Positions 49,424 to 59,100 of a DNA stretch of 64,000 nt are shown here, piece after piece. The notes under the pieces are model-generated. The model saw nothing but the letters and a program-made list of their open reading frames with translations, was not told where the DNA came from and made no database searches. Numbering within the stretch: position 1 is the stretch's first letter; each line of letters begins with the position of its first letter. The position numbers and the translations under genes are program-made. This DNA comes from a bacterium. GTDB taxonomy: Bacteria > Chloroflexota > Anaerolineae > Caldilineales > Caldilineaceae. The stretch spans positions 19,628 through 83,627 of the forward strand of contig WGMT01000051.1 in NCBI GenBank assembly GCA_016124945.1, given 5' to 3'.

Positions 49424-49862
49424 TTTTTCCCACCTTCCGCAACAGCCCATCCAACATCTCCTGCTCCTCCGCCGAGAGGACGGAGAACGCTTCGACGACG
49501 TTGGCGACGTGCGGCGGGAGGATCCCTTCGATCAAACTGCGTCCTTTGTCGGTGAGGTGGACGTGGATCATACGCCGGTCGGCTTCGTCGCGGCAGCGTT
49601 CCACCAGTTCGTCGCGCACGAGGTTGTCTACGACGGTGGTGAGGTTGCCGCTGCTCTTGAGGATCTTGCGCGCCAGCTCGCCCTGGCACATGGACCCCAG
49701 GTGGTAGAGCGCTTCCAGCACGCCGAACTGGCTGACGGTGAGACTGTAGTCGCGCAGGTGATCGTTGATCCGTCCTGTTGCGGATTCGGAGGCGCGCATG
49801 AGTTTGATGTAGACGCTCAAGGCGCGGCGTTGTTCATCGGTTCCTTGGAAATGGGTGCCCAT
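49413..49862 (-). CDS. MarR family regulator (MhqR-like)
   Basis: A 149-residue winged-helix regulator. LTVSQFGVLEALYHLG, CQGELARKILKSSGNLTTVVDNLVRDELVER and the wing DEADRRMIHVHLTDKG are characteristic of MarR proteins. It is the first gene of a minus-strand set with flavin reductase, ring-cleaving dioxygenase and esterase, the same kinds of genes controlled by MhqR of Bacillus subtilis, so a repressor sensing quinone electrophiles is likely. It has no cysteine, so any sensing would be by ligand binding. ATG 49862 is chosen with GGAGG at 6 bp; TTG 49868 is less likely. Confidence 0.88.
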   Translation of the reverse strand: MGTHFQGTDEQRRALSVYIKLMRASESATGRINDHLRDYSLTVSQFGVLEALYHLGSMCQGELARKILKSSGNLTTVVDNLVRDELVERCRDEADRRMIHVHLTDKGRSLIEGILPPHVANVVEAFSVLSAEEQEMLDGLLRKVGKSSA

Positions 49863-49895
49863 CTTCAACCTCCTTTGGTTGTGGTCAAGTATGGT

Positions 49896-49924
49896 ATTTT
49901 AACATGAGATGGTTTGATGTCAAA
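49896..49924 (-). promoter_or_regulatory. marR promoter with palindromic operator
   Basis: On the minus strand TTGACA (49923-49918) and TAAAAT (49901-49896) are 16 bp apart. The palindrome TTTGATGTCAAA (49913-49924) covers the -35 and is a likely autoregulatory site of the MarR protein. CAACC/GGTTG flanking the ribosome binding site could also fold. Confidence 0.6.
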
Positions 49925-50223
49925 ATAACGTAGGCAAACCCCCCTCTAACTCTCCCGCAGAAAAGAAGCGGGGGAGGACAGTTGACGCGTACAGGGTGTT
50001 GGTTGCGATGTGGGTGTACCCAATACCGGCTAGTGAGGAGTCACTTTTGCCTTTTTCATTTTGCACCTGTATAGTCACTTGCACTTTGCCTTTTTCCTTC
50101 TCTCTCTCTCTCTCCAGTCCCAAACCAGACCATTCTGCTACAATAGTCACGAACACCGCACCGCCACACAAATTCCCGCCGCGGACCGGGAACTTACGTC
50201 CGCCTGCCAACGTACCAAAGAGC
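49925..50223. promoter_or_regulatory. Intergenic region upstream of the PBP gene
   Basis: Contains a CCCCCCTCTAACTCTCCCGC...GCGGGGGAGG hairpin (about 49938-49977), a CT-rich run near 50097-50114, and TACAAT at 50139-50144 as a possible -10. A frame continuous with the PBP reaches back to 49996 but has no membrane signal or binding site, so the region is taken as non-coding. Confidence 0.4.
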
Positions 50224-52884
50224 ATGAAACGTCTGCACTTCCTCCGCAACTGGAAACGCCTCCTGGCGTGGACGAGCCTGATCGTCGGGCTGGTCGGTGT
50301 GGCCGCGGGGATCTTCATCTATGTGACGATGCTCGCCGATCTGCCGCCCATCTCCGAGATGGAGCAGCGCACCGTCCGCCCCACCACCCGTATTTTGGAC
50401 CGCAACGGACGGCTGCTCTACGAAGTCCTCGATCCCAACGCGGGGAAACAGTACAACCTGGCGCTGGCCGAAGGGAGCCGCTACGGCATCGCCGGTGTGC
50501 CGGATTTTTGTGTCGAAGCCACCATCGCCACCGAGGACAGCCGCTTCTTCCTCCACCCCGGCGTGGATCCCATTGCCATTACCCGCGCCGCCTGGCAGAA
50601 TTTCCGCGCCGATGGCAACATCGTCAGCGGCGGCAGCACGTTGACCCAACAAGTGGCGCGCGGTCTGCTCATGGAACCGGCGGAACGTTTCGATCAGAGC
50701 TATCCGCGCAAGATTCGTGAAGCGTGGCTGGCGCTGCAAATCGAATGGCGCTATTCCAAAGCCGAAATCCTCCAGTTCTACCTTAACCAGACCTACTACG
50801 GCAACTTCGCCTTCGGCCTGCAAGCCGCGTCGGAGATCTTCTTCGCCAAACCGGCGGACCAACTCAGCGACGGCGAGTGTGCGCTGCTGGCCGGATTGGT
50901 CCAATTTCCCTTCGGATACAATCCCTACGCCAATCCCGAAGCCGCCAAACTGCGCCAGCGCACCGTGTTGCGTCTGATGCGTGATGCGGGCTACATCAAC
51001 GAAGCGGAAATCGAACTGATCTACGCTGATCCACTGCGCTATCGCAGTCGCCTTTTCAACATCGAAGCGCCCCATTTTGTCGTCTACGTCCAGGACCTGC
51101 TGCTGGCCCGCTTAGGACAGGAGCGCCTGCGCGACGGTGGCCTCGAAGTGCGAACCACCCTTGATCTCAACCTGCAACGCCAGGCCGAGGACATCGTGGA
51201 TCGCCGCCTCGAACAGCTCAATTGCCGCATCGACGACGTTCCGGGCCAATCGGCGAGAACGGACGCCGCCTGTCGCGCCGATGGGCGTGATCGCCGCGTG
51301 CGCAACGCCGCCACTGTCGTCCTCGACGCCGAAACCGGCGACGTCCTCAGCATGGTGGGCAGCCCCGACTATTTCGACGCCCAGATTCAGGGCAACGTCA
51401 ACGCCGCGCTCAGCCAGCGCCAGCCCGGCAGCGCCATCAAGCCCTTCACCTACGCCGCCGCGCTTGACCCAAATTGGAGCGCCGCCGCCGGCCTCTCTGC
51501 GCCGATGACGCCCGCCACCATCCTGCCCGACCTGCCCACCGCCTTCCCCGGCGGCCGCGGACAGGAGCTGCAATCCATTTCCGCGGACAACCAATTCTCG
51601 CAAGGTACCTACACGCCCAAGAACTACGATCTGCGCTACCACGGTCCTGTCACCGTGCGCGAGGCGCTGGCCAACAGCTACAACATCCCCGCCGTCTACG
51701 TGCTGCAACAGGTGGGTGTGCCCACCATGCAGCGGCTGGCCACCCAGGCCGGGATCAGCAGCTTCACCGGCGAATACGGCCTGGCCCTCACTTTGGGTGG
51801 CGGCGAAGTCAGCCTGCTCGACCTGACCAAAGCTTACGCCATTTTTCCGCGGCAAGGGGAACGGCTGGAGACCCGCGCCATCCTCGAAATCCGCGACGGG
51901 GACGGTGTCAGCTTGTGGAAAGCGCCCGTCCGCGCCGACGATGTGCCGTCGTCCGTCATTTCGCCCGAAGCTGCCTACCTCGTCACCGACATCCTTTCTG
52001 ATCCCATCGCCCGCATTCCAGCCTTCGGCGAAGGATCGGTTTTGACGCTGCCCTTCCCCGCCGCCGCCAAAACGGGGACCACCACCGACTGGCGCGACAA
52101 CTGGACCATGGGCTACAGCAGTGAACGTGTGGTGGGCGTCTGGGTGGGGAACGCCGACAACCGGCCTATGCAGGGCATTTCCGGCATCGACGGCGCAGGA
52201 CCAATCTGGCGCAACCTCATGCTGGCGGCGCACCCCGACGATCCGCCTGCTTTCCGCCGCCCTGCTCGCCTGCTGACGACGCCAATCTGCGCCGCCAGCG
52301 GCCTGCTGCCTACACCCGAATGCCCGCGCACGCGTCAGGAAACGTTCATCGTCGGCACGCAACCCACCCGCCTCGACGACCAATTCCAGCGCATCGCCGT
52401 GGACGCTACCACAGGTCTGCGCGCTACCGAGCAGACGCCCACCGAACGCATCGTCGAGCGCGTCTATCGGGTTCTGGGTCCTGAATACGCCGATTGGATG
52501 GCCGCCCAAGGACTGCCCCAACCGCCGCCCACCTGCCCGCCCGGCCAACGTTGTGACGTCAACACCCTTGTTGTGGCCGACAACGTTGCGCTCGAAGGAT
52601 TGGTCCTCGACGCGCCGGTGGGGGCAAGCGCCTATGCCATCCACCCCGGCGTCCCTGAAGACAGGCAACGCATCCGCGCCGCCGGTTACGTCGCCGACGG
52701 CAGCACCTGGCATGCACTCCGCCTCGTGGCCGACGGTGAAATCCTCCTCGAAGGGCAGGACGCCGCCCGCCTCGACGGCTGGTGGACGCTCACCCCAGGC
52801 CAACACACCTTCTGGATCGAAGGCGAAATCGAAGCAGATTCACCGACAGAGCGGTCGAACAGTGCGATTATTGTGGTAGAATAG
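50224..52884 (+). CDS. pbpC: Bifunctional class A penicillin-binding protein, PBP1C-like
   Basis: An 886-residue inner-membrane enzyme that polymerises and crosslinks peptidoglycan. One N-terminal helix (about 15-35) is followed by a GT51 transglycosylase domain with IATEDSRFFLHPGVDP (candidate E104) and GGSTLTQQVAR. The transpeptidase domain has PGSAIKPFTY (S403 and the SxxK Lys), SYN in ANSYNIPA and KTGTT (K616). The C-terminal 95 residues match the PBP1C-specific BiPBP_C beta domain. The alpha-2-macroglobulin gene follows in the same direction, as in the pbpC-yfhM pair of enterobacteria. The start ATG 50224 begins directly at the anchor. Confidence 0.9.
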   Translation: MKRLHFLRNWKRLLAWTSLIVGLVGVAAGIFIYVTMLADLPPISEMEQRTVRPTTRILDRNGRLLYEVLDPNAGKQYNLALAEGSRYGIAGVPDFCVEATIATEDSRFFLHPGVDPIAITRAAWQNFRADGNIVSGGSTLTQQVARGLLMEPAERFDQSYPRKIREAWLALQIEWRYSKAEILQFYLNQTYYGNFAFGLQAASEIFFAKPADQLSDGECALLAGLVQFPFGYNPYANPEAAKLRQRTVLRLMRDAGYINEAEIELIYADPLRYRSRLFNIEAPHFVVYVQDLLLARLGQERLRDGGLEVRTTLDLNLQRQAEDIVDRRLEQLNCRIDDVPGQSARTDAACRADGRDRRVRNAATVVLDAETGDVLSMVGSPDYFDAQIQGNVNAALSQRQPGSAIKPFTYAAALDPNWSAAAGLSAPMTPATILPDLPTAFPGGRGQELQSISADNQFSQGTYTPKNYDLRYHGPVTVREALANSYNIPAVYVLQQVGVPTMQRLATQAGISSFTGEYGLALTLGGGEVSLLDLTKAYAIFPRQGERLETRAILEIRDGDGVSLWKAPVRADDVPSSVISPEAAYLVTDILSDPIARIPAFGEGSVLTLPFPAAAKTGTTTDWRDNWTMGYSSERVVGVWVGNADNRPMQGISGIDGAGPIWRNLMLAAHPDDPPAFRRPARLLTTPICAASGLLPTPECPRTRQETFIVGTQPTRLDDQFQRIAVDATTGLRATEQTPTERIVERVYRVLGPEYADWMAAQGLPQPPPTCPPGQRCDVNTLVVADNVALEGLVLDAPVGASAYAIHPGVPEDRQRIRAAGYVADGSTWHALRLVADGEILLEGQDAARLDGWWTLTPGQHTFWIEGEIEADSPTERSNSAIIVVE

Positions 52885-52909
52885 AACCAATGATAAAGGA
52901 GTTTGTTGC

Positions 52910-53084
52910 GTGATCCGTGATCCGTGATGCGTGATCCGTGATCCGTGATCCGTGATCCGTGATCCGTGATCCGTGATCCGTGATCCGTGATCCGTGATCC
53001 GTTGACACAGGATCGTTTCATTGGCGACGAATATGCCTCAACCAATCACGGATCACGGATCACGGATCACGGATCACGCATTAC
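52910..53084. repeat. Largest inverted 7-bp array, unit GTGATCC
   Basis: Thirteen consecutive heptamers (GTGATCC twelve times, GTGATGC once) occupy 52910-53000. The opposing arm has four GGATCAC plus degenerate flanking units (53044-53084). The 13 versus about 6 unit imbalance shows expansion on one arm. Confidence 0.92.
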
Positions 53085-53114
53085 GTCCCACCCACCCCCG
53101 ACTGAGGAGGACCT

Positions 53115-56100
53115 ATGGCCGGCGTCGTTCGCCGTCATTACTTGATCTGGGCGCTGCTGCTGGCAGCGCTCTTTGTGCTCACCGCCTGCGAAGGCGCGGT
53201 GACCAACATCCCGCCCACACCGACGGCCGTTGTCGCCATCGACGACGACGCGCTCGTCTTTCGATCCAATGCGCCCGACGCCACGCCGACTTTGATTGCC
53301 ACCTACACGCCCGCCGCACCGCTGGCGCTGGACATACCCAGCTTCGCCTTGCTGCCGCGCCCTACAGCGACACCGGAGCCGACGCCAACGCCCGAACCAA
53401 CACCGACGGCGGAACCAACGGCCACGCCCACCGAGACGGCCACACCGACGGAAACACCGACAGAGACCGCCACGGCAACAGCGACACCAACTGAAACACC
53501 GACCGAAACGCCAACCGCAACGGCCACGGTGACTGAGACACCCACAGCGACACCCACAGCGACACCCACAGAAACAGCGACACCAACTGCAACGCCGACC
53601 GAGACTCCAACTGCCACAGAAGTGCCAACGGAGACAGTGGCACCCACCGAATCACCCGGTACCGCCGCGCCCGGCATCGTCCCCATTGTGCCGCCGATCA
53701 CCGACACTGTTGAACTGACCGACACTGTTGAACTGACCGGAACGGATCAGATCACCGAAACCATCGAACTGACGGACACAGTCGAGATTTCAGACACAAT
53801 CGACGTCACCGGGACTGCCGAAATCACGGCCACAATCGAGATCGCGGCAACGCCCGAACTCACCGACACCCTCGAACTGACAGAAACCGCGGAATTGACC
53901 GGCACAGTTGACATGACGGACACTACCGCGCTCACCGATACCGGCACGCTGACCGTCACCACCGACGTCACCGATCAAGTGGAAATCACCGACAGCGTCG
54001 GAATCACGCTGACACTCGAAATCACCCCGACTGTGGCCGCCGAAACCAGTGAGCCCGTCATCGAGGTACCCAGCCCCACACCCACAGCGACGGCAACTAC
54101 GGTCCCGTCACCGACGCCAACCGCTACGGCGACCGCTACGGCGATACCCGAACCTGGGACTGACATCCGGTTCTCAATTGAAATCAAGCCGAAACAGACG
54201 AACGACGACAACGTCCTCGTCCCCACGCCGACGCCCGACGCCACGCCAAGCGGCAGTGGACAAGGATCGGTGATCCGCAACAGCGTTGCCCACAGCCCGG
54301 TGACGCTGGAACGGGTCGTCTATAAAGTAGTCCACGCACCCGCCCGTCAGGACGTACTCCCGCCCGCCATCGTCTCGGTGACGCCCGCCGACGGCGCTAA
54401 CTGGGACGGATCGCCGGTGCTCTTTGTCTTTGATCGCGAACTCGACCCCGCCAGTGTGGACGGTCTCAGTGTCAACCCCGCGCTGGACGGCGAGGTCACT
54501 GTCGACGGTGCAACGTTGACCTTCATGCCCACGCAGACACCCGCACCCGGCGAACGCTATCACTTCGTCCTCGACGACGGCGTGCGCACGGTGGACGGTG
54601 CGGCGCTCAGCGGCGTCTTCGAGATTTCGCTTGTGGGCGAACGCCCCCTGGCCGTCACCAACACACAGCCCAGCGACGGCGCAGAGGACATTTCTCCCGA
54701 CACGCCGGTTGTGATCGTCTTCAACAAACCTGTGGTCCCGCTCACCGGCATCGAAGAACAGGCCGATCTGCCCAACCCGCTGACCATCGATCCGGCTACT
54801 GACGGCGACGGTCGCTGGCTCAACACCAGCGTCTACACCTTCCAGCCCGCCGACGGTTGGGCCGGGGCTACCAGCTACGCCGTCACCGTAGACAGCCTCA
54901 CCGCGCAGGACAGCAGCGTAAGTGAGCCGACGACGTTCAGCTTCACCACGGCGCTCCCCATCGTCGTTGAAGCCATGCCCAACGTCGACGGCGCACGCCC
55001 TGAGACGCCGATCACCGTCGTTTTTAACCAGAAGATGGATCAGCCAAGCACCGAAGCGGCCTTCCAACTACGCCCCGTCACCGAAGGACAGCCCAGCGGC
55101 CCTACCGTGGGCGGCGTCTTCGATTGGGGTGACCTGGGTGACCGCTTTGTCTTCACACCCACGCAGCAGCTTGATTTCGGCGAACGCTACCAGATCCATG
55201 TGTCCACGGACGCACTGGCCGCCAGCCAACAGGGCAATCTGCGTGAGGAATTCAACCAGGAATTCAGCACCGTCACCTTGCCGCAGGTGGAAAGCACCCG
55301 CCCCGTAGACGGCGCGACCGGTGTGTCGCCTGAAAATGGCGTCAATATCCGCTTCAGCGGCGTCATCAGCGCCGCCACCGTGCTTGAGAACATCACCATC
55401 TCGCCGCGGCTGACCTCGACGTCGGTCTACAGCTACTTCTCGCCGTGGAGCAACGAACTCAGCCTCAACTGGTTCATGCGCCCCGACACCACCTACGCCA
55501 TCACTCTGGGCGGTGACATCGCCGACGAGTACGGCAATACCCTGGGTGAAGACGTCACTTTCAGCTTCACCACCGGGGACTACTCGCCGCTGGTGCAACT
55601 GAGCCTGCCCCAGTTCACCCATTTCAGCGCCTACACCCAGACTGCCGTGCCCATCCTGCATCGCAACATGGACACGCTCGACGTGGTGCTCTACCGCCTG
55701 CCCGTGGACGAATTCCTGCGTCTGGCCGGTCCCAACAATTGGGAAATCTGGTCACGCTACCAGGTGCCCAACCCCGAAGAAAACCTGATCTGGCAGTTCA
55801 ACTACGACACCGGCGACGTGCGCAACGAAACCTTCCGCCAGCCGGTGGCGCTGGTGGACCAGAACGATGATCTGCTCTCGCCAGGCATCTACCTGCTGCA
55901 AGTGGCGTTGCCGCCCACGAACGACGAGTACGCCGACACCCACGCCCGCAGCGTCATCGTCGTCACCCATGACAACCTGGTGCTCAAAAAGAGCTTCCAG
56001 GGTGACAGCCTGGTCTGGCAGACGGGCCTGCTCGACGGCGCGCCGGTGATGGATCAGACCATACGCTTCTACGAGGACAGCAGCGCCCTGGGCGAGGCTG

Positions 56101-59100
56101 TCACCGACGGCGACGGGCTGGCGGCAACACCGCTCAGCCTAAACCAGGAACAGTCATGGTATGGACTCGTCGCCATCAGCGGCGACCCCGGCGACGATCA
56201 CTTCGCCGTCGCATCCACCGACTGGCAGGACGGCATTTCGCCCTGGCAGTTCAACGTGCAGACGAGTTACAGCGTTGAACAGCTACGCACCGTCCTCTAC
56301 ACCGATCGGCCCATCTATCGACCCGGCCAGACCGTCAACTGGAAGGGCATCATCCGCGCCATCGCCGAGGACGATACCTACGCACTGCCGCCCGCCGGGC
56401 TGCCCGTCCACATCACCATGCGCGATGACATGGGCAACACCATTTTGCAGCGCACCTACACCGTCAACGAAAACGGCACCATCCACGGCGATCTGATGCT
56501 GGCCGACACCGCTGTCACCGGTTTCTACTACCTGGAATCGCGCATCGACGTCAGCGAAGACCGGTCACTCTACGGCGGCACAGGTTTCCAGGTGGCCGAA
56601 TACCGTGCGCCTGAGTTTGAAATCCAAGTGGAAAGCCTGGAACCCGAATATGTGCAGGGCGACACCGTGCGTGTGCATCTGCAAGCGTCGTACTTCAGCG
56701 GCGGACCGCTGGCCAATGCGCCTGTGGACTGGCGTCTGCTGGCCGATCCCTACAGCTTCGGCTGGGACGATGCCCCGCGCGGACGCACCTTCGGCTTCGA
56801 GCCTGCCGCGCTGGATGACGAAAGCGTCAATCCCTACGCCAACGCCATCCTGGGGCTGCTCCAAGAAGGCACCGCCACCACCGATGCGGACGGCGTCTTC
56901 GTCCTCGAAGTGGCTGCCGATCTGGGCGACGCCCTCTTCAGTCAGAGATGGTCGGTGGATGTGACGGTGCAGAGTCCTAGCAACCAGTTCGTGAGCGGGC
57001 GCACCTCCTTCCCCGTCCACCGCAGTGAACTCTACATCGGCCTCAGCCCAGTGGAATACCTGGGCCGCGCCGGTGATCCAATGACCGTCGACGTGGTGAC
57101 GTTGACGCCGCAACAGCAAGCCTTCCCCAACGCCGACCTCGACGTGGTGATCTACGACTACCGCTGGAACAGCGTCTATGAACAGGGCGCGGACGGCACC
57201 TACCGCTGGGAAACCAGTGTGGAAAAGACGCCGGTCTACACCGGCAGCGTCACCACCGACGCCGATGGCATGGCCCAGATCATGTGGACGCCCGAGAGCG
57301 GCGGCAATTTCTACGTCACCGCGCAGGGAGCGGACGCCGTGGGCAACCCCAGCAGCAGCGGCATCTTCCTCTGGGTGCAGGCTGCGGACGAAGCAAGCTT
57401 CATCCCCTGGCCGCGTGAGAACAACGACCGCCTCGAACTGGTGGCCGATCGCGACCTCTACGCACCGGGCGACACCGCCGAAGTCCTCGTGCCCAGCCCC
57501 TTCACCGGGCCTGTCTACGCCCTGGTCACCATTGAGCGCAGCGGTATCCTCGAGCGGACGGTGCAGGTGTTGGAAAGCAACAGCGAAACGCTCTCCATCC
57601 CCATCCGCGCCGACTACATCCCCAACGTCTACCTCAGCGTGGTGCTGGTGAAGGGCGTCGACGAGACCAACCCCTTCCCAGCCATGCGTGTGGGCTATGT
57701 GCAACTGCCTGTGGACACCGCCGCCAAGGCGCTTTCGCTGGCCGTGGAGACATCCGTCGAACAGGCGCGACCCGGTGAAACCGTCACCTACACCGTGCAA
57801 GTTTCGGATAGTCAAGGGGATACCGTCTCTGGCGCCGAACTGAGCCTTGCCCTGGTAGACAAGGCTGTGCTCTCTCTGGCCGATAGCGTGGATCAGCCCC
57901 TCATCGACCGCTTCTACACCCTGCAACCGCTGGGTGTGACGATGGGCGCAACTTTGGTGATCAACCAGGATCGACTGAGCCAGCAATTGAGCGAAGGCGG
58001 CAAGGGCGGCGGCGGCGGTGGACCTGGCGGTGGTCTGGCCCTACGCCAAAACTTCGCCGACGTGGCCTACTGGCGCGCCGATGCCGTCACCGACGAGGGC
58101 GGCATGGTCACCTTCAGCGTGACCCTGCCCGACAACCTCACCACCTGGCGACTGCTGGCGCGTGCCGTCACCGACGAGACGCAGGTGGGCGACGTCGCCG
58201 CCGATCTGGTGGCGACGAAAGAAGTGTTGATCCGCCCGATGTTGCCGCGCTTCTTCAGCGGTGGTGACCGTGCCCGCATCGGCGCAGTGATGCAGAACAA
58301 CAGCGACGTCGATCTCGCCGGTGCCCAACTCACGGTGACGGTAGAGGGTGGACGTTTGCAGAGCAGCAGTGCTTCGGGCGAAGAAGTGGTGCAGATCGTC
58401 GATCTGGCCGCAGGAGCGCAGTTGGAGGAAAATTGGCTGCTCGTCGTGGACGATACCGCGGCGCAGGTAGTGGTCACTTACACACTGCAACCGGCGGACG
58501 CTGCCCAATCACGGCTGGGCGACGCCGTGCGCATCGCGCTGCCCGTCCAACGCTACGAGACGCCGGAGACTGTGGGCACGGCGGGCACCGTCCCCGTGGA
58601 AGGGCGACTGGAGGCGATCCTTGTGCCCGACGCCGCCACCGACAGCGGCGAGTTGACCGTGCAGGTTGAGCCGTCCTTGGCGGCGGGCATGATCGACGGG
58701 CTGACCTACCTGGAACACTACCCCTACGAATGTGTGGAGCAGACGGTGAGCCGCTTCTTGCCCAACCTGTTCAGCGTCCTTGCTGTGCAAGAACTGGGGT
58801 TGGCACGTCCTGAGTTGCAGGGCAACCTCGACGCCCAGGTGGAAATTGGGCTGCAACGGCTGCTCAACCGCCAGAATCCTGACGGTGGTTGGGGTTGGTG
58901 GCCCGGCATGCAGAGCAACCGCTTCATCACCAGTTACGTATTGTGGGGGCTGTGGAATGCCACAGATGCGGGCTACAGCGTATCGGACAACAGTATCGCC
59001 AACGCTCTCGCCTTCCTCGATGGCGGCTGGCAAGCGCCCGAGAGCGTGACCGCGAACTGGGAACTCAACGAAATGGCCTTCACCCATTTTGTCCTTGCGG

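Noticed and set aside
51112..52806. A 564-codon minus-strand frame opposite the PBP gene
   Set aside because: Shadow of a GC-rich coding region; composition is Gly/Val/Asp-biased without motifs, while the plus strand carries all PBP motifs.
52910..53084. CRISPR array
   Set aside because: The repeats are 7 bp, contiguous and without spacers, and the second set is inverted; no cas genes are present.
56565..57986. A 473-codon minus-strand frame opposite the macroglobulin gene
   Set aside because: Shadow frame with His/Val/Gly bias and no start signal.
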